Source: Epilithonimonas hominis (GTDB lineage Bacteria > Bacteroidota > Bacteroidia > Flavobacteriales > Weeksellaceae). Taken from it: a DNA stretch of 64,000 bases. Location: NCBI RefSeq assembly GCF_003730015.1, contig NZ_RJTU01000043.1, forward strand, positions 1 through 64,000, given 5' to 3'. The position numbers and the translations under genes were made by a program. The notes beneath the pieces are model-generated. The model searched no databases. It saw nothing but the letters and a program-made list of their open reading frames with translations, and was not told the origin of the DNA. Below, in pieces: positions 42,481-50,932 of the stretch (positions within the stretch are counted from its first letter, which is position 1; each line of letters opens with the position of its first letter).

Positions 42481-43662
42481 TTATTTCTCAAAAAACGCCA
42501 TAGAACTTCCAATCCAAATTGCATCTTTCTTATTAAAATCTACATTCACCATCGCAGCTTTCGTCATTCTTACAAGGTTGACGAGTAATTCTGGATTTTC
42601 TTTTTCTGGATTCCACGCAAAAAGTAAACGGATTTCTGCTTTGGAAAATTCTCCGTTGATGTCTTCGAAAAGTGGAGCGTAAGTCACTTTTCTTTGAAGG
42701 ATATAGTTTTCTTTATCTTCAATTTTATTGATGATTTCCTGGGTTGGATTCAGATTCACGCCACTTCCTGCAAATGAGAAAAGCGGTTTTAAAACGAAGT
42801 TTTCTAATTGTTCAGTTTCAGGAAAATCCGGTAAGAAATAACTTTTCGGAACAAACTTGTGTTTCAGTTTTGGGAGAATGTATTTTGAAATTTTGAAAAA
42901 CCAATTCGGATGCGTAATCCATTCGACATCAATGTCTTCTCGGAAATCAAATTCCGTTTCCAAACCCTCGATTTTATCCAATTCATCAAAAATTACACGA
43001 TTGTAAATTCTATGAATAGAAACTAATTTTCCATCATTTTCATAGAATAACTTTTTTCCTTCTTTTTTGATTTTCGTCAGACAAACCGTTTTGATTCCAA
43101 GATATTTTTCTGTGACAATAAAATCAATAAGCGTTTTTTGTTTCTCAGGATAGATTTCCAGAATAATTACATTTTCAGGATTCTCGTTTCCAACAATAAC
43201 TTGTTTCAGCTTTTTGATGTATTCATCTTTTGGGAGCGAGTTTTTCAGTTCATTTAGAAAAGGATAAACTTCGGTAATCACTTCTTCAAACAACTTCTGA
43301 AATCCGAACAAACTCGGAAAAGCCTGTAATTCTATCAACTGCGGAATTACATTTCCATTTTCATCTTGGCAAATTCCAAAATCGATTGCTACAAAATGTG
43401 GCTTTTTAGTGTCATTCGGAACATTACAATTCGCAGGAATAGCTTTGCTGAGTTCTTCATCAGACATTTCCTTGATTTGCGAAATAATCGATTCAGAAGC
43501 ATCATCCAGCTTTTGCCAAAAATCTTTGGTAAGAAAAACAGGACTTTCTGATATTCGGAAACCAGCTTCGTATCCCGTTTTCTCTTTTATTAATTCATTG
43601 ACTTTTTGATATTTTTCCTGAGAAAATTCTGCGTTGAATTGAGTTCTGTATTTTGGAATCAT
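42481..43662 (-). CDS. ATP-grasp-like ligase, last gene of the ligase cluster
   Basis: The product is 393 aa. I recognise the ATP-grasp style near residue 290: LENFVLKPLFSFAGSGVNL (ATP-binding lysine and glycine-rich loop) and the region FVAIDFGICQDENGNVIPQLIELQAFPSLF around residue 90-120, which is as in glutathionylspermidine-synthase-like and related amide ligases. The C-terminus carries KAEIRLLFAWNPEKENPELLVNLVRM. The substrate is unknown. It follows the amidotransferase-like gene, separated by an inverted-repeat element, and is the last gene of the co-directional set. Confidence 0.7.
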   Translation of the reverse strand: MIPKYRTQFNAEFSQEKYQKVNELIKEKTGYEAGFRISESPVFLTKDFWQKLDDASESIISQIKEMSDEELSKAIPANCNVPNDTKKPHFVAIDFGICQDENGNVIPQLIELQAFPSLFGFQKLFEEVITEVYPFLNELKNSLPKDEYIKKLKQVIVGNENPENVIILEIYPEKQKTLIDFIVTEKYLGIKTVCLTKIKKEGKKLFYENDGKLVSIHRIYNRVIFDELDKIEGLETEFDFREDIDVEWITHPNWFFKISKYILPKLKHKFVPKSYFLPDFPETEQLENFVLKPLFSFAGSGVNLNPTQEIINKIEDKENYILQRKVTYAPLFEDINGEFSKAEIRLLFAWNPEKENPELLVNLVRMTKAAMVNVDFNKKDAIWIGSSMAFFEK

Positions 43663-43680
43663 AGTTTAATTTTTTATTAA

Positions 43681-43800
43681 CCACAAAAGTCACAAAAGTT
43701 AGAATATTTATTTTTAAGATAAAAAAAGAATAGATTAAAAGATAGACTTTTTTGAACTTTTAAAAATAATTTTAGTTAAAAGCTTTTGTGACTTTTGTGG
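43681..43800 (-). repeat. Perfect 18-bp inverted repeat bounding the gap
   Basis: CCACAAAAGTCACAAAAG (43681-43698) and CTTTTGTGACTTTTGTGG (43783-43800) are exact reverse complements across about 84 bp. On the minus strand one arm ends 9 bp after the stop of the amidotransferase gene and the other ends 18 bp before the ATG at 43662. Each arm is two 9-bp units. Confidence 0.85.
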
Positions 43801-43809
43801 GTTGAGTTT

Positions 43810-44652
43810 TTAACCGAATACTAAATTTTTAGTAATTTGTTCAGAAGCCAGCTGTAAAAACCTTGGAATAATCTGCGCTCTGGTTAAAACAATTTTGTCG
43901 TCATCGTCCATTCTGTCAATGGTTTCAAGGTATTTTTCCATTCCGAAAGTTTCAATCATCGCTTCTTTATTTTTCTCGTCTTCCAGATTTTTGATGAAAC
44001 CAAGTGGGTCGGCTTCAGGATGAAACTGCGTTCCGAAAATCTCATCAGAAAAACGAACGGCCATCATTGCTCTTTCCAGATGAATCGTTGGACGGATTTT
44101 CTCCAACGCCACGATTTTCATTCCCAACGCATTGATTTTGTCATCATTTGGTTCTATACATTGGTAAGCCCTGGAATCTACGGCATAGAAAGGTTCCGGC
44201 AAGTTTTTTAGTAAAAAATCTTTTTCGCCGTCTTCGGTTTTGTGAATGGGCATCACACCGAAAGAATATGATTTTCTCTTGCAAACATTCGCAATCCCGA
44301 AATGAATAACCGCCAATTGGAAAGAATGGCAAACCAGAAATAAATATTTTTTCTGCTCATTAGTTTTGTTGTGTTCCCAGATTTGCGTTAGAAAATCAGC
44401 AAATTTCTGTTCCCATTCGTAACCTTCACGATGCGGATTCCCAGGTCCACCGGAAGAAATGAAAATATCAAAATCTTCAATATTGGGCATTTCATTTTTG
44501 TAACGAACATCAAAAAGCTCCACAGAAACCTCATATTCCGACTGCTCCTGAAACGCTTTCGACAGCTCTTTTATATTGCGCATCCCTTGATTCGGATGAT
44601 TATTATTCATATCAAGAAGTGCAATTCTCACATCATTTTTACTCATATTCAT
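43810..44652 (-). CDS. Class I glutamine amidotransferase-like protein
   Basis: The product is 280 aa from the ATG at 44652; ATG 44646 is also possible. The triad is intact: nucleophile Cys108 in FLVCHSFQL, and His211 with Glu213 in FGTQFHPEAD. ISSGGPGNPH gives the oxyanion-loop region. It resembles GMP synthase glutaminase domains, but the usual GxCxGxQ is VCHSFQ. It probably provides ammonia from glutamine to one of the ligases in the cluster or removes a glutamyl group from an intermediate. A C-terminal tail (about 60 residues) extends beyond the normal glutaminase domain. Confidence 0.85.
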   Translation of the reverse strand: MNMSKNDVRIALLDMNNNHPNQGMRNIKELSKAFQEQSEYEVSVELFDVRYKNEMPNIEDFDIFISSGGPGNPHREGYEWEQKFADFLTQIWEHNKTNEQKKYLFLVCHSFQLAVIHFGIANVCKRKSYSFGVMPIHKTEDGEKDFLLKNLPEPFYAVDSRAYQCIEPNDDKINALGMKIVALEKIRPTIHLERAMMAVRFSDEIFGTQFHPEADPLGFIKNLEDEKNKEAMIETFGMEKYLETIDRMDDDDKIVLTRAQIIPRFLQLASEQITKNLVFG

Positions 44653-44659
44653 ATTGTCT

Positions 44660-44951
44660 TTAATAAATTGATTTTTGTTTACCGTCTCTGAAATTAATTA
44701 TTACAATTTGTTTCTTTTTCGGATTTATTTTGTAAACGATATAGTTATGTTCGTCAACCATTCCTTTATGCAGATGTTTGAACCTAGCAGTTAGGATATA
44801 GATTAGGCTGTAATTTGATTCGTTCAATGAATTGATGGATGTTGTCTTCCAATCGCAGAATTTCTTTTTTTGTCCAATTTGATTTGAGATAGTCAATTGT
44901 TTTGAAAAGACCTTTTTCTGCACGATTTGTCCAGACAATTTCTATTTCCAT
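44660..44951 (-). pseudogene. ParE/RelE-family toxin gene broken by a frameshift
   Basis: The first half reads in one frame from an ATG at 44951 (EIEIVWTNRAEKGLFKTIDY, then LKSNWTKKEILRLEDNIHQF) to a stop at 44784. The second half (FKHLHKGMVDEHNYIVYKIN, ending QKSIY) continues in another frame, so one base is lost or gained near 44785-44800. The joined product of about 96 aa is a ParE/RelE toxin with the usual core and C-terminal strands. It overlaps the end of the antitoxin gene by 10 bp. The toxin is probably inactive; the antitoxin may persist as an orphan. Confidence 0.85.
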
Positions 44952-45172
44952 TCATCAAAAGATTTCATTACATCTTGATGTGATTTTACTTGCCCGTTTT
45001 CAGCTTCTTTCAGTCCCAGTTCAATGTCTTGATGTTCTTCTTCATTCATTTCTTCCCACCAATCTTGAGAAGATTCTTTCTGAAAAATATCTTTTATTTT
45101 TTCAAGAACACTTTCTTTCTGAGTATTTAAAAGAAGTTTCATTAGTTCCAATTTGGTTGTTTCAATGTTCAT
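44942..45172 (-). CDS. Antitoxin of the broken ParE/RelE pair
   Basis: The product is 76 aa from the ATG at 45172, 15 bp after a TAAATTTG box that overlaps the longer TTG start at 45190. It is acidic with a helical middle (LLNTQKESVLEKIKDIFQKE) and a C-terminal stretch HQDVMKSFDEWK typical of antitoxins placed ahead of ParE-type toxins. It is the first gene of the pair and lies between the amidotransferase and GCS2 genes, breaking the spacing of that cluster. Confidence 0.82.
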   Translation of the reverse strand: MNIETTKLELMKLLLNTQKESVLEKIKDIFQKESSQDWWEEMNEEEHQDIELGLKEAENGQVKSHQDVMKSFDEWK

Positions 45173-45187
45173 AACCAATTCTTTTTG

Positions 45188-45195
45188 CAAATTTA
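45188..45195 (-). promoter_or_regulatory. -7 box of the broken toxin-antitoxin pair
   Basis: The minus-strand sequence TAAATTTG matches TAnnTTTG, 15 bp upstream of the antitoxin ATG at 45172. Confidence 0.5.
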
Positions 45196-45247
45196 CAAAA
45201 TTGAAAATATTTCTTTAATTTATTAAATTGCAGAATAAAATTAATAA

Positions 45248-46351
45248 TTACAAAAGTCCTTTCTCTGTTTCGTAAATCATATAATCCACGACTTTTTTCA
45301 TATCACCGCCACTTTCGTGGAAAACTTTCAATTGTCTATCTGCTCCGGTTCCCATTTTGATAATTTCTCTCGCAAACTCAACTTCTTTTCTGCATCCCAA
45401 ATCGTCCACAACATCATCTATGAAAGCCAATAATTCTTCCAGCAAATCTTTATAAGGAACACTTGTTTCTTTCCCAAAGTCAATAAGATGAGCATCAATT
45501 CCGTCTTTGGAAGCGCGCCATTTATTCTCTGTTAGCAGAAGTCTTCTGTAGCTCCTAAAACTAATATTTTGCTGGTGCATTTTATAGATTTTTGCGACCA
45601 AAGATTGCATAATTGCCGCCAGACAAACCGTTTCATCAATCGTCAAAGGCATATCACAAATCCTGAATTCAATAGTAGGATAGAACGGATGGACTCTCAA
45701 ATCCCACCATATTTTCTTAGCATTGTCAATGGTTCCTGTTTTTACCATCAGATTAACATAAGCGTCAAATTCCGCCACACTGCTGAAATAACTTGGTAAT
45801 CCTGTTCTTGGAAATTTAGCAAAAACTTCTTGTCTATAAGATTTGAAACCCGTTAATCTTCCAACCCAAAAAGGAGAATTAGTAGATAATGCGTAAACGT
45901 GAGGAAGAAAATATCGCATCACATTCTGAATCCTGATGCCTTCTTCACGATCTGGAATACCAATGTGAACGTGTAAACCGAAAATCAAATTCGACCTTGC
46001 AACATCGCCCATATCGCTTACGATTTTGTCATAACGTGCATCTTTTGTGATGATGTTATCTTTCCAATGCGAAAATGGATGCGTTCCACCGCCGGAAACC
46101 CGCAAACCCTGTTCGTGAGCCGTTTTTACAAGATGTCTTCTGAGGTCTGTGAGTTCCTGGCGAGCCTGCTGAATATTTTCACAGATGCCTGTTTCCATTT
46201 CAACAACCGACTCGTGCATCTCGTGTTTTAAGTTTTCGCTTAGAACTGCTTTTCCTCCTTCTATTATTTTGGAAACGTGGGACACCAGATCGCGGCTTTC
46301 CGCATCTATGATTTGGTATTCTTCTTCCACACCTATTGTGAATTTGTGCAT
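45248..46351 (-). CDS. GCS2 family carboxylate-amine ligase (YbdK-like)
   Basis: The product is 367 aa. The glutamate-cysteine ligase 2 fold is seen in TIGVEEEYQIIDAESRDLV, the metal-binding EMETGICEN and SNLIFGLHVHIGIPDREEGI, and the TIEFRICDMPLTIDETVCLAA motif. E. coli YbdK makes gamma-glutamyl-cysteine weakly, but in amidoligase clusters GCS2 proteins are thought to join other amines and carboxylates. Here it is the third type of ligase among the co-directional genes, 120 bp downstream of the RimK-like ATP-grasp gene. The substrate is unknown. Confidence 0.9.
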   Translation of the reverse strand: MHKFTIGVEEEYQIIDAESRDLVSHVSKIIEGGKAVLSENLKHEMHESVVEMETGICENIQQARQELTDLRRHLVKTAHEQGLRVSGGGTHPFSHWKDNIITKDARYDKIVSDMGDVARSNLIFGLHVHIGIPDREEGIRIQNVMRYFLPHVYALSTNSPFWVGRLTGFKSYRQEVFAKFPRTGLPSYFSSVAEFDAYVNLMVKTGTIDNAKKIWWDLRVHPFYPTIEFRICDMPLTIDETVCLAAIMQSLVAKIYKMHQQNISFRSYRRLLLTENKWRASKDGIDAHLIDFGKETSVPYKDLLEELLAFIDDVVDDLGCRKEVEFAREIIKMGTGADRQLKVFHESGGDMKKVVDYMIYETEKGLL

Positions 46352-46471
46352 TTTTTTTCTTGTGTTAGTTAGTAGTTAGTCTATATTCGATGTATTTGAG
46401 AACTTCAGATGACATTGTGGAAAAATTAGCAATGTCACACTGAGCGGAGTCGAAGTGTTTTTAAAATATTT

Positions 46472-47422
46472 TTAAAGCTTATTGGTTACAAATTTCCCCC
46501 AATCGATGTTGATTTTTCCTGGTTTGTAATCTTTAGCTTTTTCAATGGCTAGTTTTGCAGCGTGTTCTACAATCCATTGGAAATTTTCTTCGCCAACTGA
46601 GTTTCTGTCTGCATCAGGCGCTGGATTACAGAAATCAATGGCGTAAGGAATTCCGTCTCTCACCGCAAATTCCACCGTATTGAAATCGTAACCCAAAGCT
46701 TCATTCATTTTAATAGTATAATCTGTAATGGTTTTAAGTAGTTTTTCAAGTTCTTTTCCTTCCGTTTGATGCGTTGTTGCATATCTCAAATGGTGCGGAT
46801 TTCTCGGTTCATAAGGCATAATATGAACGTATTTTCTACCCAAACAATACACTCTGTAATAATCTTCGAAGACAATCTCTTCCTGAACCATCATAACCAA
46901 TTGCTCGGTCTCAGCGTGTTTTGCCCACATATCTTCGGGACTTTCAACTCTGTAAACATTTCTCCAGCCACCACCGTCGTGCGGTTTCATATAAGCAGGA
47001 AATCCGATGTAGTTGAAAATATATTCCCAATCGTGAGGGAATTTCAGGTTTCTGAAAGAAGTTTCCGAAGTGTTGGTTGGTCTTTCGTGAGATGGTAACA
47101 AAACAGTTTTCGGTAATGGAATTCCGATTTTTGACATCAAAGCATTATTGAAAAATTTCTCATCTGCACTCCACCAAAATGGATTATTGATGACATAAGT
47201 TCCATTAACTGCAGCATTTTTAAGATAAGCTCTGTAAAAAGGAACATCCTGCGATATTCTATCGATAATTACAGCGTAACCATAATCTGCGCCTTGTTCC
47301 AGTTTGTCGATTTGGACAGGTTCTGCAATATATTCTCCTTTTCCGAGTTCATTAACTTTGTCAATAAAAGCCCACGGAAATGTGTCTTCCATTCCGAATA
47401 AAATTCCAATTTTTTTTGCCAT
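46472..47422 (-). CDS. ATP-grasp ligase, RimK/D-Ala-D-Ala-ligase-like
   Basis: The product is 316 aa. The ATP-grasp features are IGFPAYMKPHDGGGWRNVYRV (ATP-binding lysine and glycine-rich loop), LVMMVQEEIVFEDYYRVYCL, and metal-binding NTVEFAVRDGIPYAIDFCNPAPD near the C-terminus, where the D-x-C-N-P arrangement stands for the usual E-x-N. Members ligate carboxylates to amines, as in RimK or GshB. Its ATG at 47422 is preceded in exact phase by seven 7-bp repeat units. It is one of three ATP-grasp-like proteins in this cluster. Confidence 0.88.
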   Translation of the reverse strand: MAKKIGILFGMEDTFPWAFIDKVNELGKGEYIAEPVQIDKLEQGADYGYAVIIDRISQDVPFYRAYLKNAAVNGTYVINNPFWWSADEKFFNNALMSKIGIPLPKTVLLPSHERPTNTSETSFRNLKFPHDWEYIFNYIGFPAYMKPHDGGGWRNVYRVESPEDMWAKHAETEQLVMMVQEEIVFEDYYRVYCLGRKYVHIMPYEPRNPHHLRYATTHQTEGKELEKLLKTITDYTIKMNEALGYDFNTVEFAVRDGIPYAIDFCNPAPDADRNSVGEENFQWIVEHAAKLAIEKAKDYKPGKINIDWGKFVTNKL

Positions 47423-47471
47423 AATGTTTTGTTTTTTTAAGGTCGGAAGACGGATGTCCGAAGTCCGAAGT
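47423..47471 (-). repeat. Seven 7-bp units in phase before the ATP-grasp start
   Basis: On the minus strand the units from 47471 down to 47423 begin ACTTCGG, ACTTCGG and end with AAACATT, 49 bp in all, ending exactly at the ATG. Three of the first four words are shared with the run before carA. Confidence 0.8.
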
Positions 47472-47504
47472 TTGTATGTTTATTTTATTAATTTAAATTT
47501 TTGA

Positions 47505-48218
47505 TTACCCAAAAAATCTTCCAATAAATTTCGGGAAAACCATTCTCCAAAGCACCCAATCGTGATCTATCCATTTTTGCTCATCATACCAGTGATTAAT
47601 TCCTTTTTCAGTTAAGATTCCTGCCATTTTTCTAGTTGGTTCCAAACAAATGTCACGGTCAGATGTACTGAGAACAATATGCATATGCTTATATTTCCAG
47701 GCTTCATCATTTTTTACGAATTCGTCTGGGCAATTGAAATAAATCAGCTGATCCTGATAGCCGTCCATAAAATTCCGGATGTTAAAAGCACCAGACAGAC
47801 AGAAAAGATGCGAAACCAAATCTGGAAATCTAAACGCAATATTTGCAGCGTGATAACCACCAAAACTTGCGCCTGCAACCGCTACACGATGTGTGTTATG
47901 CGTTCTTTGGATATAAGGAATGAACTCCTGAACCAAAAACTGAACATACATTTCGTAATTTCTAATTCTTTCGTAAGGAGAAATTCCTTTGTCATAAAAA
48001 CTGAATTTATCAATCGTCTGAACATTGAATAATTTCAAAATTCCATTGTCTGTGAAATGTGAAATACTTCCGTTCAGATGAAAATCGGCATTCTGAGTAT
48101 AAGACCCCTGAGAAGTCGGAAACATAATAATCGGATAGCCGAAATGTCCTGTAACTTCCACCTGAAGGCTCATTCCAAGAATATGTGAATAATAATCTGT
48201 ATGTGTTATTTGAGGCAT
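47505..48218 (-). CDS. Esterase D-type alpha/beta hydrolase
   Basis: The product is 237 aa. The nucleophile elbow VAVAGASFGGYHAANIAFRF holds the catalytic serine, and DHDWVLWRMV near the C-terminus gives the likely histidine. It has no signal peptide and is cytoplasmic. Relatives include the S-formylglutathione hydrolase-like and feruloyl-esterase-like hydrolases. In this cluster it sits between two ATP-grasp ligases and could hydrolyse a thioester or ester intermediate or act as a transferase. The substrate cannot be read. Confidence 0.85.
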   Translation of the reverse strand: MPQITHTDYYSHILGMSLQVEVTGHFGYPIIMFPTSQGSYTQNADFHLNGSISHFTDNGILKLFNVQTIDKFSFYDKGISPYERIRNYEMYVQFLVQEFIPYIQRTHNTHRVAVAGASFGGYHAANIAFRFPDLVSHLFCLSGAFNIRNFMDGYQDQLIYFNCPDEFVKNDEAWKYKHMHIVLSTSDRDICLEPTRKMAGILTEKGINHWYDEQKWIDHDWVLWRMVFPKFIGRFFG

Positions 48219-48276
48219 TGTTATTTTAAAATTAAAAGATTGTGAAATTCAGAAATTTATCATTCATAATTAAGCA

Positions 48277-49482
48277 TTAGCTGCTTGGTTTGTCTTTTGG
48301 CGGAATGATATTCAGAATCTCTTCTGTGACATAGGTTGCCGCTTCATCCAATTTTTGCTGAATTCTTTCGGGATTGTCGGATTTATAAACAATTCCGATA
48401 TGATACTCGATGGGTAGAAATTTTACCACCTCGTCGCTTTTCAAATTGTCAATATTGGGATGTTTGTCTTTTGCTAATGCCACTATCAATCCAGAATATA
48501 ATTTCTGAGTTTCCAGAACCGAATATTGAGTTCCGTCTAAAAGTGCATTTTCCAATCTTGCCCATTCTCTCCAGATATTGACGCCGGTTGCTGCTTCTAC
48601 CATATCAGGAATGTGTGCGCCACCAACTCTGGAAGATGTTTCGAGGAAATAATATTGTCCATCTGTTCCTCTGATGTATTCACTATGAGTTGCTCCATTT
48701 TTGATTCCGAATTTTGTCAGAACTTCTCTGTTGATTTGTTCCAAACCTTTGGCTTCTTCAGAATTTTTATCCAATGTTTTGGTACGGAAAACGCCACCTT
48801 CGTGAGAAACTTTCATCGGTGGAGATAGATATTTTGAAAAACAGGAAAACACAATTTCCTTATTATAAACCAAACAATCTACGTGATAGACATCGCCAGG
48901 TTTGAAAGATTCTAAAAGAAATTTATAACGTTCATCCCCAAGATTTTCCACAGCCGGCCAAAGTTCATCAGCCGAATTGATTTTCTTAATTCCACTTGCC
49001 GAAGCTTCGGAACGAGGTTTCAGAACCCAAGGTCCGGGAACATCCTGCGTGAATTGATGTAGTTTTGCATCATTGAATATGGAAGAAAATTCTGGCACAG
49101 AAATCCCGTTGTCTTTGGCTTGTTGGCGCATAGCCAGTTTATCTCGAAAATAACGATGTGTCGTTTGTCCCATCCCAGGAATACGATAGGTTTCACGAAT
49201 CATTGCCGCTTTTTCTACATCATAATCGTCCAAAGCAATAACCGCATCGATTTGATGATTTTTCATCAGATAAGCAAATCCCTGGATCAAATGGTCAAGA
49301 TTCCAGACCGAAGGTTCAAGCTCTGGCATATAATAAATCTCGTCTATAGCGTGCCAAGGCCAATTCTTTTCTTTCAGGTTTTCCGAAGTAATCAGAATGA
49401 CTTTGTTTCCGAGTTTTTTGCACTCATCCATAAAATCGTAACCTTTGTAATAACAAGATATGCAGACAATTGTTTTTTCCAT
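48277..49482 (-). CDS. ATP-grasp ligase, carbamoyl-phosphate-synthase/BacD-like
   Basis: The product is 401 aa from the ATG at 49482; ATG 49488 adds two residues. The ATP-binding part is WVLKPRSEASASGIKKIN, and the metal site lies in GQYYFLETSSRVGGAHIPD. The N-terminus (CISCYYKGYDFMDECKKLG) forms the usual Rossmann-like half. Relatives include L-amino-acid ligases such as BacD, which make dipeptides. With the RimK-like protein and GCS2 it makes multi-step amide formation likely. The -7 to start spacer is a 7-bp tandem in phase with the ATG at 49482. Confidence 0.88.
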   Translation of the reverse strand: MEKTIVCISCYYKGYDFMDECKKLGNKVILITSENLKEKNWPWHAIDEIYYMPELEPSVWNLDHLIQGFAYLMKNHQIDAVIALDDYDVEKAAMIRETYRIPGMGQTTHRYFRDKLAMRQQAKDNGISVPEFSSIFNDAKLHQFTQDVPGPWVLKPRSEASASGIKKINSADELWPAVENLGDERYKFLLESFKPGDVYHVDCLVYNKEIVFSCFSKYLSPPMKVSHEGGVFRTKTLDKNSEEAKGLEQINREVLTKFGIKNGATHSEYIRGTDGQYYFLETSSRVGGAHIPDMVEAATGVNIWREWARLENALLDGTQYSVLETQKLYSGLIVALAKDKHPNIDNLKSDEVVKFLPIEYHIGIVYKSDNPERIQQKLDEAATYVTEEILNIIPPKDKPSS

Positions 49483-49524
49483 ATTCATATTTTTGTCGGT
49501 GGTCAGATGACTGATGTCCGATGA
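49483..49524 (-). repeat. 7-bp tandem units before the BacD-like ATP-grasp gene
   Basis: On the minus strand six units run from TCATCGG through ACATCAG, TCATCTG and ACCACCG to ACAAAAA and TATGAAT, ending exactly at the ATG at 49482. TCATCGG and ACAAAAA also occur before carB. Confidence 0.75.
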
Positions 49525-49525
49525 T

Positions 49526-50932
49526 TTAATTATAATTCTCTATAAAGTCTAATAATAGCTGAACGCCATAACCGGTCGCCATTTTATCTTTAGCATAACC
49601 AACATTCCCAAATGCAACGCCTGCAATATCCAGATGCGCCCAATTTTCGTGACCTTCAATGAATTGTTCCAAGAATTTTCCCGCAATAATGCAATCTCCA
49701 AAAGGTTTCATCGAAATATTCTTAAAATCGGCAACATCCGAAGTGAAATCACCTTTCCAAATATCCCAAAGCGGAAGATTCCAAAGTCGCTGATTGGTTT
49801 TATCGGCGGATTTTTCCAGCTTGATTTTCAAATCATTATTGTTGGAAAAATAAGCGCCACAAGTGTAACCAAACATTCTGACTGAACTTCCTGTGAGTGT
49901 TGCCAAATCTATCAAAACATCAGTTTTGTAATTTTTTGACAAGTAAGAAAGTCCGTCTGCTAATGTCATTCTTCCTTCTGCATCGGTGTTTAGAACTTCA
50001 ATTGTTTTTCCGTTGTAAGCTGTCACAACATCGCTCGGCAAGTACGCATTTTCCGACACGGCATTATCCGTAATCGGAAGTATGGCAATGATGTTTACAG
50101 GAAGTTTCAGTTCCGAAGCTGTAATCAAAGCTCCAATAACTGCGCTTGCACCGCCCATATCACTTTTCATATAATGCATATTGTCAGATGGTTTGATGGA
50201 AATCCCTCCAGTATCAAACAAAAGGCATTTTCCGACTAACCCGAAAGTTTTTGCATCTGCTTTTCCGCAATTGTATTCCAAAATGGTAAACGCGGCTTCT
50301 TGCGAACTTCCTTGATTAACTGCAACAAATGCCCCTAAACCTTCTTTTATAGACTCTTCTCTGTTGAATGCTTTATACTTCAAATCATATTTTTCCGCAG
50401 TCGATTTTAGAAAATCTGAGATTTGGTGTACCTTTTTATGATTCGCAGGCTTGTTCAGCCATTCCATTCCGGCAAATTGTCCGTTGCAAAGTGCTTCTGT
50501 TTTTAAGGCTAAATTTCTTCCTACTTCTTCAGAAATGTTTTCAAAATGAAGTTCAAAATTCTCTTGCCAAAACGGATGAGATTTTTCGAAAGGATAGTGA
50601 TAAGTTCCTAAAAATAAACCTTTTACTAATTCTCCTGTCAAATCCAATCCTAATTTTGAAATAACAGAAGTTGGAACTGCTTGCAGATTTTTCTTGTAAT
50701 CATTCGCAAATTTGTTAGCGATAGATTGAATTTCAAAACCTTTTGCGTCTTTTCCGATTCCAACGAAAAAATTGATTTCATCTGAATTGGTCTTAATGAA
50801 AACCTCGTTCTTTTTTCCATTGAAGAATAATTCAACATTTGGATGTGAGTTTTTTTCTTGTTCCCACTCGGCTTCGCTGAACAGGTATATGTTTTGAGTT
50901 GTTGATTCTTTTTTATTGTAAATTTTAATCAT
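49526..50932 (-). CDS. pepA: M17 family leucyl aminopeptidase
   Basis: The product is 468 aa. The M17 signature is seen in LLFDTGGISIKPSDNMHYMKSDMGGASAVIGALI (metal-binding lysine and aspartates) and in NTDAEGRMTLADGL (the NTDAEGR motif). It is a two-zinc aminopeptidase that removes N-terminal residues from peptides. Its start overlaps the end of the upstream esterase gene by 8 bp, so both are translated together. Inside a ligase cluster it may trim or recycle the peptide-like product, or make free amino acids for it. Confidence 0.92.
   Translation of the reverse strand: MIKIYNKKESTTQNIYLFSEAEWEQEKNSHPNVELFFNGKKNEVFIKTNSDEINFFVGIGKDAKGFEIQSIANKFANDYKKNLQAVPTSVISKLGLDLTGELVKGLFLGTYHYPFEKSHPFWQENFELHFENISEEVGRNLALKTEALCNGQFAGMEWLNKPANHKKVHQISDFLKSTAEKYDLKYKAFNREESIKEGLGAFVAVNQGSSQEAAFTILEYNCGKADAKTFGLVGKCLLFDTGGISIKPSDNMHYMKSDMGGASAVIGALITASELKLPVNIIAILPITDNAVSENAYLPSDVVTAYNGKTIEVLNTDAEGRMTLADGLSYLSKNYKTDVLIDLATLTGSSVRMFGYTCGAYFSNNNDLKIKLEKSADKTNQRLWNLPLWDIWKGDFTSDVADFKNISMKPFGDCIIAGKFLEQFIEGHENWAHLDIAGVAFGNVGYAKDKMATGYGVQLLLDFIENYN

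Noticed and set aside
44660-44938. A separate 92-codon gene
   Set aside because: Only its second half resembles a toxin; the first half is an out-of-frame reading of the toxin's N-terminal part, so it is one frameshifted gene.
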